Assembly (NCBI RefSeq): GCF_021245725.1
Contig: NZ_JAJGSX010000038.1
Coordinates: forward strand, 21,286-85,285
From: Pseudonocardia sp. TRM90224
Lineage (GTDB): Bacteria > Actinomycetota > Actinomycetes > Mycobacteriales > Pseudonocardiaceae
DNA: 64,000 nt
Direction: 5' to 3'
The position numbers and the translations under genes are program-made. The notes below the pieces were generated by a model that saw only the letters and a list, made by a program, of their open reading frames with translations, was not told the origin of the DNA and did not search any database. How positions within the stretch are numbered: position 1 is the first letter of the stretch; each line of letters begins with the position of its first letter. Positions 8,189 to 16,222 of this stretch are shown here, one piece after another.

Positions 8189-9642
8189 GTCGGCACCCGG
8201 ACGCCCGCCCGGCGCAGCAGCCAGGCCACGACGGCACCCGGCGAGCGGTCGGACTCGCCGTCGGCGCTGGTCAGGTAGTAGCGCACCGCCCCGAAGTCGC
8301 GTTCCGCGGCGGCGACCAGCGATCGCTGCCCCTGCCGCGCGAGCCAGTCCTGGACGCCCGCGGATCCGGGGGCGGGCCCACGTCCCGGCAGGACGGCGTC
8401 GAGCTGGTCGGCCTTGCTGAGAGCGATCGCGAGCGGCAGCTTCCGCAGGTCGACGCCGTCGTCGCGCAACCGGCCGGCGATCGTGCGGTAGGTGATCTCG
8501 GGGTCCGCACCCGGTCCGTCACCCAGTTTCGACGCGGGCCGCGGCAGCGCCGTCGCGTCGATGACGAGCACGATCCCGCTCACGTCCCGGAGCAGGTGCA
8601 GCCGGGCGAGCTCGACGTCCGACGCCACGACAGCGCCGGGGGCGTCGAGCACGGTGACGACCGCGGCGCGCCTGCCCCATACGAGCCGCGCGGCCGTACA
8701 CCGGGTCGCAGCCCCGGTGGCACCTGCGGTGCGAGACACCGATCCGCCGCTCGACGTGACCGTCTCCATGACGGCGTGCAGGCCCGCGTCGGCGAGCGTC
8801 GACACGCCCGAGCCCGGCGCGCCGGTGACCACGAGACGGACGTTCCGGTCGATCATCGATCCGGGCGGCAGCTCGTCGTTGCACCAGGGGCAGCGCAGGG
8901 CGAGCCGGCCGCGCGCGACCGCACCGGCGATGGTCGTCGGCAGCAACGCCCCGCAGACGCACCGCCGCCGGAACGCCCCGAACGCCCCCGGCCGCAACGT
9001 GCGGTGGAACCGCCCGCACCGGCACTGCACGATCGGTGTGGTCGTGTGACCGAGGCACTCCGGGTTCACACACGTGGCGCCGGCACCCCGGCGGCGCGTG
9101 TCGAGCGTGCTGCCGAGGCGCAGGGCGCCCGCCGCGGCCCGGTGCGCCGTCCACATCGTCCCGGTGACGCCGCCGACGACGACGCCCGATGCCGCCGAGC
9201 CGACCGCCGCTCCGGCTGTGGTCGCGACCCCGAACCCGAACGGGACCAGCCACAAGGGCGCCACGACCGCGCTGTCGGGGAACTCGGTGTAGCCGGCGTT
9301 GTCGCGCAACTCGCGCACCCCGTCCCACAGCCGCGACGCTGCCCGCTTGACGTGGGTACCCGCGTCGCGGGCGTCGCCGATCGCCTGCGCGCCGAGGTAG
9401 CTGCGCCATGCCGGCTCGTCGCCCGGGGTGCCCTCGACGGGGTCGGCGGCAACGGCGTCGTCGACCGGCCGCGGGGTCGGCGCGGCGCCCGTCGCCAGCC
9501 GGGCGACGATGATCGCGAGCGAGCCGAACGTGCCGAGCAGCAGGCCGAGCGGGACGACGACGAGCAGCATCGGGACGACCAGCACCGCGGTCACCACGAT
9601 CGCCACCAGGCCGCCGATGACGTATTCCTGCCCGCCGTTCAC
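8185..9642 (-). CDS. Membrane-anchored GTPase-like protein with zinc ribbons (double-GTPase type 2-like)
   Basis: A protein of 485 residues from GTG 9642, which overlaps the upstream TGA as GTGA. The N terminus has two adjacent membrane helices (residues 8-45, rich in V, L and I). Several Cys pairs follow (CVNPEC, CRCG, CVCG, CPWC) that look like zinc ribbons. The nucleotide-binding domain has G3-like DAPGA and G4-like SKAD, but the P-loop reads GAPGSGVST, so the Lys expected in GxxxxGK[ST] is Val. It may bind nucleotide weakly or be a pseudo-GTPase. Domain order and neighbours fit the DO-GTPase2 family found with GAP1 proteins in predicted bacterial conflict systems. The family call is from memory and was not checked by search. 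Confidence 0.75.
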   Translation of the reverse strand: MNGGQEYVIGGLVAIVVTAVLVVPMLLVVVPLGLLLGTFGSLAIIVARLATGAAPTPRPVDDAVAADPVEGTPGDEPAWRSYLGAQAIGDARDAGTHVKRAASRLWDGVRELRDNAGYTEFPDSAVVAPLWLVPFGFGVATTAGAAVGSAASGVVVGGVTGTMWTAHRAAAGALRLGSTLDTRRRGAGATCVNPECLGHTTTPIVQCRCGRFHRTLRPGAFGAFRRRCVCGALLPTTIAGAVARGRLALRCPWCNDELPPGSMIDRNVRLVVTGAPGSGVSTLADAGLHAVMETVTSSGGSVSRTAGATGAATRCTAARLVWGRRAAVVTVLDAPGAVVASDVELARLHLLRDVSGIVLVIDATALPRPASKLGDGPGADPEITYRTIAGRLRDDGVDLRKLPLAIALSKADQLDAVLPGRGPAPGSAGVQDWLARQGQRSLVAAAERDFGAVRYYLTSADGESDRSPGAVVAWLLRRAGVRVPT

Positions 9643-12011
9643 GACGGCCGCCACCGGATGAGCTTCCCGAACCGGGACCGCTTCTCGCCCATCGCCCACC
9701 AGACCTTCTGCTCGTGCGGTGCGAGCAGGTCGGCGACCGCGGTGGCGTCGGCGACGGTCATCGCCTTGCGCCTCGCGGTCACCGCATCCAGCAGGTTCTC
9801 GTTCGGCGGGGTCTGGTGGACGGCCACCAGGAACGCCGTCGCGATGGTCCGGTCGTCCGGCGCGTTCGCGAGCACTTCGGCGAGGCGCGATTGCACGTAC
9901 CGGCGGCGCGTCTTGTCCATCTCGGTCACCAGCACCGCCGCTGCGGAGGGGTGGGGCGCCCGCAGTGCTTCGACGAGCTCGGGGACAGCGCTCTCCACGA
10001 CCGGGACGTCCTGCTTCCTGATCTGCGCCGCCACCCCGATGACGACGGCGGCCTCGAGGGCGTCCAGCTCCCCCGGCCATCCGGCGACCTGCGTGACGAT
10101 CTCCCGCATCCGCTCGATCTGCCGCTGCCAGCCGCGGACCTTGTCGCTCTGCGGCGAGCGGCCGAGCTCCGTCAGCCGGTCCAGCACGAGCACGGCCGGC
10201 CGGTCGAGGCGGGCGTGCTCGGCGAGCAGCCGTTCGACCAGCTGCGCGGTCGCGGCGTCGATCCCCGCCTCGGGAGTCGTCATCGTCAACAGCTCGGGCA
10301 GGTCGGCGACGGCCGGCAGCCGGTCGGGATGCAGGATCCGCACCGCCTGCATGACCGAGTCGGGCCGCCCCGACCTGCCCAGCGACATCCGCAGGACGTC
10401 CCGGGTCCAGCGCGCCGCCTCCGGCTCGCCCGAGCGGATCGCGGCGGTCGCGAGTGCGACGTCGAGCGGGTTGTGCGGGTCGCGGAACGTCTGCAGCAGC
10501 CGCGGCCACCAGAGCGTGCCGAGCGCGTCGACCGTCGACGGCGGCGAGGCCAGCACCCGCTGGGTCAGCGCGTCGCGCGTCAGGTCGAGCAGCTCCGCGG
10601 CGCAGGGCCACCGGTCGACCTCGATCTGCTGGTCGCCGGTCTCGGCCCACCAGTGCGCGAACCGCTGCAACGCGCCGGGGAACCTGGCCGAGCGCGGCCG
10701 CAGGCCGTGGCGCACGGCAAGCGCGAGCACGTCGGCCAGCGTGGTCGGATCGGCGTCGGCGAGCACCTGCTCGACCATCTCGGTGGCCTGCTCGACGCTC
10801 GCGGGCGCCGGAAGTCGGCGGCCGGTCGCGTCGGCGAGCGAACGGGCGAACACCTGCCACGTGATCAGCTCGCCGACCGGGCGGCGGCGCGCGCTCGCGG
10901 CGATCACGTCGAGCGCCGCGAGGTTCTCCGCGCTGAGGGGCGCGTCCAGCAGGCGCGGCACCAGCTCGCCGAGCAGGTGGTCGTCGAACTCCCGCCAGCG
11001 GCTCGACAGCCAGCGCAGAACGGGGTCGGCCCACTCCCGGTGGACCGCCTCGCGCAGCACGACGGCCGCGGCGACGATCCGGGCGATGCCCTCCTGCCCC
11101 GGCGGGGTCTCCGGCAGCTGACCGCTCAGCTCGATCGCGTCGAGGACGTCGTAGCTGTCCACCTCCCCCGCCCCCGCGGCGAGGAACCGAGCGGCCCAGA
11201 ACTCCCCCGCGGCGCCCACGACCAGCGGCGACCGGGTGCCCGCCTCGAGGTCGAACACCACGAACGCCGTCTCGGTGGTGGTGTCGCGGTGCGAGCCCGC
11301 CCAGTCCGGGTGCACGGCCACGGCCTCGTGCGAGCCGTACTCAGGGTTCGCCGCGAACACCTTGAACCCGACGCGCAAGGCGTCCCGGCGCGGCATGAGC
11401 AGCGTGGCGGCGGCGATCCACGCGATGACCGGCTCCGGATCCGACGACACGAACAGGACGCGCTTGCCCCCGTTGCACGCCGCGACGAGCGCGGTGTGGA
11501 CGGCCGCCAGCACGGCGTGGCCGTCGGGCTGCGCGGCCGTCCAGGCCTGCAGGTACTCCGGGTTCATCGGTCCGGGCGTCGGGTCGCCGGGCACCCGGCG
11601 GCAGCGGGTCGGCCCCGTCCACTCCGCCGGCCCCGGGTCGGTCACCCAGATCTCCGAGCGCCAGAGCTGGGCCGGCCGGACCTGCCCGTACGTGTCGAGG
11701 TCGTCGGTGACGATCGCGTGCGTGTGGTGGTTGCCCTCGCGCGATCCCGCGCCTTCCGCGCCGAGGTAGACGCCTGTCGCGGTGGCGAGCCCGCCGCTCG
11801 CGGTGTGGGCGAACGACGGCGGATGGTCGCCGGCCGGGATGCGCTGGCGCATCCACTCCTCGGCGGGCTCGTACAGGCAGTTCCGCTCGACCAACGTCAT
11901 GTGCTGGGGCGTCACCCCGTCGGAGACCGCACGGAACTGCAGGCCGGCGATGCCGAGCAGGCCTTCGCCCGCCCGGCAGCCGGTGTAGTGCAGCGACCCG
12001 AAGTCACCCAC
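9639..12011 (-). CDS. GTPase-associated protein 1 (GAP1)-like protein
   Basis: A protein of 790 residues with no signal peptide or membrane helix. The N-terminal 230 residues (SLHYTGCRAGEGLLGIAGLQF, a TLVERNCLYEP turn, GNHHTHAIV, RVLFVSSDPEPVIAWIAAAT, ALRVGFKVFAANP) match what I know of the GAP1-N2 domain. The all-alpha remainder fits GAP1-M and GAP1-C. These proteins are predicted, not proven, to modulate partner GTPases and are encoded next to them. GTG 12011 overlaps the GTPase 1 stop by 8 bases, and its own TGA overlaps the next start by 4. The gene is thus locked in a coupled array with two GTPases. Function rests on context and remembered family features. Confidence 0.75.
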   Translation of the reverse strand: MGDFGSLHYTGCRAGEGLLGIAGLQFRAVSDGVTPQHMTLVERNCLYEPAEEWMRQRIPAGDHPPSFAHTASGGLATATGVYLGAEGAGSREGNHHTHAIVTDDLDTYGQVRPAQLWRSEIWVTDPGPAEWTGPTRCRRVPGDPTPGPMNPEYLQAWTAAQPDGHAVLAAVHTALVAACNGGKRVLFVSSDPEPVIAWIAAATLLMPRRDALRVGFKVFAANPEYGSHEAVAVHPDWAGSHRDTTTETAFVVFDLEAGTRSPLVVGAAGEFWAARFLAAGAGEVDSYDVLDAIELSGQLPETPPGQEGIARIVAAAVVLREAVHREWADPVLRWLSSRWREFDDHLLGELVPRLLDAPLSAENLAALDVIAASARRRPVGELITWQVFARSLADATGRRLPAPASVEQATEMVEQVLADADPTTLADVLALAVRHGLRPRSARFPGALQRFAHWWAETGDQQIEVDRWPCAAELLDLTRDALTQRVLASPPSTVDALGTLWWPRLLQTFRDPHNPLDVALATAAIRSGEPEAARWTRDVLRMSLGRSGRPDSVMQAVRILHPDRLPAVADLPELLTMTTPEAGIDAATAQLVERLLAEHARLDRPAVLVLDRLTELGRSPQSDKVRGWQRQIERMREIVTQVAGWPGELDALEAAVVIGVAAQIRKQDVPVVESAVPELVEALRAPHPSAAAVLVTEMDKTRRRYVQSRLAEVLANAPDDRTIATAFLVAVHQTPPNENLLDAVTARRKAMTVADATAVADLLAPHEQKVWWAMGEKRSRFGKLIRWRPS

Positions 12012-13185
12012 CGTCGACCTGCTTGATGATCCCCCGCCGGCTCATCAACCAGAGCAGCGGCTCGGCGACGTACCGGGGCTGGACGCCGCGCTCGTCCACC
12101 CGCAGCCGCTCGTAGTCGGGCAGCGCGCCGAGCGACGACACCGCGAAGAACCTGAAGTTGGCGTAGTTGTAGGTGAAGTGCGTGACGAGGTCCGCGCCGC
12201 CGTACTGGTGCAGCAACGACTTGACGTGGCCGTGCATCTGCTGCCCGAAGTCCTCGTCGTACGCGGGGACCCGGCGCGGTTCGGCACGGCGCAGGAAGTG
12301 CCCCTCGCCGAGCAGCTCGTCGAACACGTCGAGCTTGGCCAGCACCACCGCCACGGGCACCGTGATCGGCCGGTCGGGGTGGGTCCTGATGACCTGCGTG
12401 ACACCGGCGACGACGGTGTCGAGCAGCGGAGCGGGCTCGGCAAGGTCTTCCGGCAGCTTCCCGACGCGGTCGCGCACCTGCGGGAGCTGGTACGGGTCGA
12501 GCAGCAGGATGAGGCCGCCCGCGGAACGCATGTAGCGCTGCCGGACCTCCACCACCCGGTCCTCGCCCGCCGCGTCGCAGAAGGGCAGGATCGTCGACGG
12601 CGTGCTCTTCCGCGCGATCCACCCCCGGGTCGGGTGGCGCCACTCCAGCAGCAGCGGGACGCGGGCGCGGCCCTGCGGCGGCGGGGTCCGGCCGGGCAGC
12701 TTCTTGTCGTCGTAGAGCGCGCGCTCGAACTGCCGGATGTACTCCTCGATGGAGAGCAGGCCGGGCTGGTGCTCCCCGACGACGGCGACGTCGGCCTTGA
12801 ACCGCTCGCCGACCTCCGCTCGCAGTTCACGCTTCAGCACCGTCAGGTAGACGGTCTTGCCTGCGGCGATGTCGCCCACCATCCCGATGACCGGGCTGGG
12901 CCGCCGCACGAGCGTCGGCGGGATGGGGGTGTGGCACTGCCGGCAGGCCCGCTTGCGCGACCACGAGCCGTCGTTCGGGCACATGCCCTCGGCCTGCCGG
13001 TTGCGGGTGGTGGCCGCTTGGAAGACCGGCATCGCCGCGCCGCCGAACCCCGTCTCGCGCTGCCGGTCGGCGTCGCTGACCGGGTCGCACCCCGACCGTC
13101 CCGGGGCGCCTTGTCCGGTGCAGACGAAGAGCAGCCTGCGCGGGTCCTGCTCATGGTAGCAATAAGGGCAGGTCAGCAGCTTCAC
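12004..13185 (-). CDS. TRAFAC-like GTPase with N-terminal zinc ribbons (double-GTPase partner)
   Basis: A protein of 393 residues. A zinc ribbon at residues 6-9 (CPYC) and another set at about 68-84 (CPNDGSWSRKRACRQC) come before a complete P-loop, GDIAAGKTVYLT, near residue 104. Later motifs are DAAGEDR (a DxxG switch II) and VVLAKLD (the NKxD-like guanine site), so this looks like the active GTPase of the operon. GTG 13185 overlaps the upstream TGA as GTGA, which fixes the start although a longer frame is open. There is no membrane helix. The related downstream GTPase has lost its P-loop Lys, suggesting an active/inactive pair. The DO-GTPase1-like assignment is by pattern only. Confidence 0.8.
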   Translation of the reverse strand: MKLLTCPYCYHEQDPRRLLFVCTGQGAPGRSGCDPVSDADRQRETGFGGAAMPVFQAATTRNRQAEGMCPNDGSWSRKRACRQCHTPIPPTLVRRPSPVIGMVGDIAAGKTVYLTVLKRELRAEVGERFKADVAVVGEHQPGLLSIEEYIRQFERALYDDKKLPGRTPPPQGRARVPLLLEWRHPTRGWIARKSTPSTILPFCDAAGEDRVVEVRQRYMRSAGGLILLLDPYQLPQVRDRVGKLPEDLAEPAPLLDTVVAGVTQVIRTHPDRPITVPVAVVLAKLDVFDELLGEGHFLRRAEPRRVPAYDEDFGQQMHGHVKSLLHQYGGADLVTHFTYNYANFRFFAVSSLGALPDYERLRVDERGVQPRYVAEPLLWLMSRRGIIKQVDGG

Positions 13186-14192
13186 CGGATCCTCAACGTC
13201 TCTATCGGCGGGTCGATGAGCTCGACGTCGGCGCTGCCGTCGTCGACCAGGAATGCCCGGACGAAGCCGGCTTTCTCGTCCCTGTTCAGGGTGAACTCGA
13301 CCGACGTCCGATCGTTGATCAAATACGCGGTCTCGAACGTTCTCGTGCACATCTCGGCCGACCACGGCAAGAAGTCCGTCGCAGCGAACCCGCTGATGAA
13401 TCGGCATTCCGCGGCCACGGGTCGGTCGGCGTGGAACTCGATCCGATATGTCCGGCCCCGCAACCTCGTCACCGTGTAGCCGACGCGGCCGCGCGGGCCG
13501 GGGACCATCACCGTCTCGGCCTCCGACCAGGCACGATGCTCCTCGGTGGGGCCGCGGACGGCCACCGTGAACTCGACGGCGATGTCGGCGATCAGCGGGC
13601 CGAGCTCGACGCTCCAGCGCCCGGACGTGCGGTACGAGCTCAGGCTCGTGGCGCGGCGGTTGCCATCCCACTCGACGAGCGCCTCCGTCGCCCAGGGCGG
13701 CCACAGCCAGGTCAGGACCACCGTTGCGCCCTGGCGTCGCGCCCGGACGTCGAGCCCGCGGTGCGGCACCGCCACCGCGACCGGAGGCGCCAGCTCGGGT
13801 TCGGCCGGGGAGTCGGCGATCACCGGCGGCGGGATGGCCGGCGCCTCCTGGTGCGCCGTGTCCGGCGCGGGTGCCCGGTACCTCGCCCAGAACAGCGGCG
13901 CCCCGAGGTCGACCGCGGGATCGGCCTCCAGCCGTTCATGGGCGGCGACCAGCTGGGCGTACACGGCGCGCGAATAGTCGTGCCGGTCCAACCGCTCGCG
14001 CCAGTAGCCGACAACCGCGGCGAGGTGCGCGCGCAGCGCGTCCCGCTCCGGTTGGCCGGAAATCGCGTACCTGACCCGGAGGTCGTTCGGAATGCGGCGC
14101 GGAGTTGCGCGCAGCGGTCGGACGACCGATTCGTGGTAAAGGGCTGGATCGAAGACGTTCTCCGGTGGCTCCCCCGGATCGCCACTGCGCAC
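13182..14192 (-). CDS. First gene of the GTPase/GAP1 operon; helical N terminus and beta-sandwich-like C terminus
   Basis: A protein of 336 residues of no recognised family. Residues 1-110 look helical and charged (LRVRYAISGQPERDALRAHL, then LDRHDYSRAVYAQLVAAHER), followed by a Pro/Ala linker. Residues 145-225 (TVVLTWLWPPWATEALVEW, then VEFTVAVRG) look like a fibronectin type III domain, and a second similar unit may follow with FHADRPVAAECRFI and RAFLVDDG. Such modules usually bind proteins or peptides, so it could be the recognition or adaptor part of the system. It starts at GTG 14192 without a clear Shine-Dalgarno sequence, and a palindromic repeat lies 53 bases upstream. Its TGA overlaps the GTPase 1 start. 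Confidence 0.65.
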   Translation of the reverse strand: MRSGDPGEPPENVFDPALYHESVVRPLRATPRRIPNDLRVRYAISGQPERDALRAHLAAVVGYWRERLDRHDYSRAVYAQLVAAHERLEADPAVDLGAPLFWARYRAPAPDTAHQEAPAIPPPVIADSPAEPELAPPVAVAVPHRGLDVRARRQGATVVLTWLWPPWATEALVEWDGNRRATSLSSYRTSGRWSVELGPLIADIAVEFTVAVRGPTEEHRAWSEAETVMVPGPRGRVGYTVTRLRGRTYRIEFHADRPVAAECRFISGFAATDFLPWSAEMCTRTFETAYLINDRTSVEFTLNRDEKAGFVRAFLVDDGSADVELIDPPIETLRIR

Positions 14193-14245
14193 GTTGCTCT
14201 ATTCGCAGGAATCCCCGTCAGAGTTACGCTGCGCCGCCCGACACC

Positions 14246-14306
14246 GTCGACAACGACGTTCTGGCGGTTTGTTAGCGCCAACATCAGCCAAAACGTCGTT
14301 GTCGAC
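14246..14306. repeat. 61-bp palindromic repeat, copy 2
   Basis: Perfect 15-base arms (GTCGACAACGACGTT at 14246-14260 and its complement at 14292-14306) flank an inner TGGCG/CGCCA stem and a TTGTTAGCGC core shared with copy 1 at 4627-4686. It begins two bases after the stop of the minus-strand MarR gene and ends upstream of the GTPase operon, so it could insulate the two. Outer arms and core are conserved between copies while inner stems differ but still pair. Confidence 0.8.
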
Positions 14307-14308
14307 GC

Positions 14309-14764
14309 TCAACCTGCTTCGGGGCCCAGCGCTTCCTCGAAGGTCCGGAGGACCTCTACCACCGTTCGGCGCTGCTCCGCGGAGACGCCTTCCAGCGCGC
14401 GGGTCCAGGCGCGGGCACTCGTAGCCAGGGACGCGTCGATCATGTCGGCGTGCTCGGGGGCGATGCCGACGATCCGACGCCTGCGGTCGGCCTCGTCCTC
14501 GGTGCGGACGAGCACGCCCGCGCGGGAGAGGTCGGCGACCATCAGACTGACCGTCGTGGGCGCGACCTCGAGCCGCTCGGCCAGCTGCGAGACCGTCTGC
14601 GGACCGTCGAACTGCAGATAGGCGAGCAACGAGAGGTGGCGGGGCGCCAGGTCGAGCGCACGCAGCTGTTCCGGCAGCGGGAGCCGCTTCGTGCGGCCGA
14701 CCAGCCGCGGCAGCAACAGCAACATCGCGCGGACGGCGTCGTCGAGCGTCATCGGGCTGGACAC
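14309..14764 (-). CDS. MarR family transcriptional regulator
   Basis: A protein of 151 residues with the winged-helix MarR layout. LSLLAYLQFDGPQTVSQLAE and RLEVAPTTVSLMVADLSRAG form the recognition helices, and DEADRRRRIVGI is the wing with its Asp-Arg pair. Helices at both ends would form the dimer. GTG 14764 is preceded by a GGAGGAG ribosome binding site. It diverges from the tautomerase gene, and a near-perfect 24-base palindrome sits between them at 14780-14803, so autoregulation and control of the tautomerase are likely. MarR ligands are often phenolic acids or reactive electrophiles, which would fit a tautomerase partner; that is inference. Confidence 0.9.
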   Translation of the reverse strand: MSSPMTLDDAVRAMLLLLPRLVGRTKRLPLPEQLRALDLAPRHLSLLAYLQFDGPQTVSQLAERLEVAPTTVSLMVADLSRAGVLVRTEDEADRRRRIVGIAPEHADMIDASLATSARAWTRALEGVSAEQRRTVVEVLRTFEEALGPEAG

Positions 14765-14779
14765 GGGCCGCTCCTCCGG

Positions 14780-14803
14780 ATTATCTTTGATCTCAAAGCT
14801 AAT
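14780..14803. promoter_or_regulatory. MarR operator candidate, 24-base near-perfect palindrome
   Basis: CTTTGA-TC-TCAAAG is a perfect core at 14785-14798, extended by ATTA and TAAT at the outer ends with one mismatched pair between. It is one of the few AT-rich stretches here and lies exactly in the gap between the divergent MarR and tautomerase genes, 16 bases before the MarR start codon. The size and symmetry fit a MarR dimer. Confidence 0.7.
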
Positions 14804-14844
14804 TTGCGACCAAAGGTAAGCCCAGGTCGCAGGAGGAGGACGCT

Positions 14845-15249
14845 GTGCCGCACGTGACCCTTCATGTCGTCGAGGAGCAGGTAGCGGGCCGGGAGGCGGC
14901 CCTGATCGACGGGCTGACCGACGTCGTCGCGGAAGTCTACGGCGAGTGGGCCCGCGAACTGGCCGTCGTCCAGCTGCTCGCGGTCCCGGCCGGCCGCTGG
15001 GCGGTGGGCGGGCAGGTCCGCACCGACCCGCCCCCGATCGTCGACTTCGGCGTCCGCGCCATCGCGCTGTCGCACCCCGACTTCAAGCAGATCATCGAAC
15101 GCCTCGCGGCCGGCGTCACCGACGTCGTCGCGCGGATCGTCGCCGAGCACCACCGCGATGCCGTCCAGGTCAACTTCCACTTCCACCACGACGAGCACAC
15201 GGCCGTCGGCGGGCGGCTCGTCTCGGACACTGCCGCGACGCCCGGCTGA
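14845..15249 (+). CDS. Tautomerase-superfamily protein with N-terminal proline
   Basis: A protein of 134 residues starting Met-Pro-His-Val (GTG CCG), so removal of Met would expose Pro-1, the catalytic base of the 4-oxalocrotonate tautomerase/MIF superfamily. Two beta-alpha-beta halves can be traced, MPHVTLHVVEEQVAGREAAL and AIALSHPDFKQIIERL, which suggests a fused two-unit form rather than the 60-residue single unit. The ribosome binding site AGGAGGAGG is excellent and decides the start. It diverges from a MarR gene with a shared operator. The substrate is unknown; enol/keto tautomers or small unsaturated acids are usual. Confidence 0.75.
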   Translation: MPHVTLHVVEEQVAGREAALIDGLTDVVAEVYGEWARELAVVQLLAVPAGRWAVGGQVRTDPPPIVDFGVRAIALSHPDFKQIIERLAAGVTDVVARIVAEHHRDAVQVNFHFHHDEHTAVGGRLVSDTAATPG

Positions 15250-15264
15250 CCGGACCGACCGGCC

Positions 15265-15747
15265 TCACAGCACCCGGACCACGTGGTAGGCCACCCCACC
15301 CTCCACCAGGTAGCCCGACCCGACGCACACGGCGTCGTTCAACCACGCACAGCCCGGCGCGCCGGTCGCGAACAGCGGGGTGGTGCGGAAGTAGTAGCGG
15401 CCGGGGTCGACGAGGTGCCGGGTGGCCGGGTCCGCAAGATCCGCCCGCACCTGCTGGGGGACGGCCCAGCGGCCGCCGTAGGTCATCGAGATGAGCTCGC
15501 CGGCGTCGGTGCGCAGCGTCAGCCGGACGTCCAGCTCCATCGTGCCGTCCGGACGGAAAACCGCCGAGTCGCCGCCACCGGCGATCACCTCACCCCGCAG
15601 CCGCGGCCCGTCGAACGAGCCACCGGCGGCGCCGAACAACGTGCGGCCACCACCGGTCCGCAGGGGCGGATCCAGGTCGACGACGATGTCGAACAGGTGC
15701 TCCGTCGTGATCGCGGCGACGTTGCGGACCCGCGGGTCCGCGGTCAT
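15265..15747 (-). CDS. DUF3237 family protein
   Basis: A protein of 160 residues. The pattern FDIVVDLDPPL near the start, GPRLRGEVIAGGGDSAVFRPDGTMELDVR in the middle (split here as GPRLRGEVI and DGTMELDVR with GG..D between) and YYFRTTPLFATG near residue 125 fit DUF3237, a beta-barrel family of unknown function common near aromatic and lipid catabolism genes. ATG 15747 overlaps the TGA of the NTF2-like gene as ATGA, so the two are coupled. A longer frame upstream is not used. With the NTF2-like gene it forms a two-gene unit facing a TetR gene with an operator over its promoter. Confidence 0.75.
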   Translation of the reverse strand: MTADPRVRNVAAITTEHLFDIVVDLDPPLRTGGGRTLFGAAGGSFDGPRLRGEVIAGGGDSAVFRPDGTMELDVRLTLRTDAGELISMTYGGRWAVPQQVRADLADPATRHLVDPGRYYFRTTPLFATGAPGCAWLNDAVCVGSGYLVEGGVAYHVVRVL

Positions 15748-16193
15748 GCCGCCACTCCGAACAGGGTGCGCCGGACCGCGTCGGTCGAGACCCCGGACTG
15801 GGCGCACAGCACCGAGAGGTCGAAGTGGAACCGCTCGCGGACGATCAGGTCGTCGCGGAACTCGAAGCGGATGAACACCGGCAGCTCGGCGCGTGCGCCG
15901 TTCGGGGCCACGCCGAACCGGTCGCCGGTCATGGTCATCCGCACGGTGCCCCAGCAGACCAGCTCCTCGCCGGCCGCCGCTTGCCCCTCGATCACCACGC
16001 TGTAGTCGGGGAACGAGCCGAAGAAGCGGATCAGCGCTCGCTCGTTGGCCTCGGGACCCCGCGCGACCGTCCCGAACGCAGGGGTCTCCAGCACCATGTC
16101 GTGGTGCAGGAGGCGCATCGCCGCCGGCACATCCTGCCGGCTCTTCGCATCAGCGAGCAGGCGGGCGAGCTCGACCATCCGGTCACTAAGCAT
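15744..16193 (-). CDS. SnoaL/NTF2-like fold protein
   Basis: A protein of 149 residues with the cone-shaped NTF2 pattern: an N-terminal helix (VELARLLADAKSRQDVPAAM), the typical LLHHDMVLETPA strand start, RFFGSFPDYSVVIEG and FIRFEFRDDLIVRERFHFD strands. Family members are small-molecule hydrolases, cyclases or isomerases, or non-enzymatic binding subunits. ATG 16193 lies inside the dyad that should bind the divergent TetR protein; M6 at 16178 is an alternative start. Neither has a Shine-Dalgarno sequence, so the message may be leaderless. It is coupled to the DUF3237 gene. The substrate is unknown. Confidence 0.8.
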   Translation of the reverse strand: MLSDRMVELARLLADAKSRQDVPAAMRLLHHDMVLETPAFGTVARGPEANERALIRFFGSFPDYSVVIEGQAAAGEELVCWGTVRMTMTGDRFGVAPNGARAELPVFIRFEFRDDLIVRERFHFDLSVLCAQSGVSTDAVRRTLFGVAA

Positions 16194-16208
16194 ACGTACG
16201 ACCGTATG
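16191..16208. promoter_or_regulatory. TetR operator CATACG-N6-CGTATG
   Basis: A perfect 6-base inverted repeat around TACGAC. It overlaps the start codon of the NTF2-like gene on one side and ends 15 bases before the TetR start on the other. A bound dimer would block both divergent promoters, the usual arrangement for a TetR that represses itself and its neighbour. Confidence 0.65.
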
Positions 16209-16222
16209 TTAACCTCGCGATC

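Noticed and set aside
9643..11034. N-terminal extension of the second GTPase frame
   Set aside because: The frame is open upstream but overlaps the GAP1-like gene completely and lacks domain sense. The GTGA overlap at 9639-9642 marks the real start.
8596..11121. Long plus-strand frames opposite the GTPase/GAP1 operon (also 9714-12026)
   Set aside because: No recognisable motif, and they cross several coupled starts and stops of the minus-strand genes.
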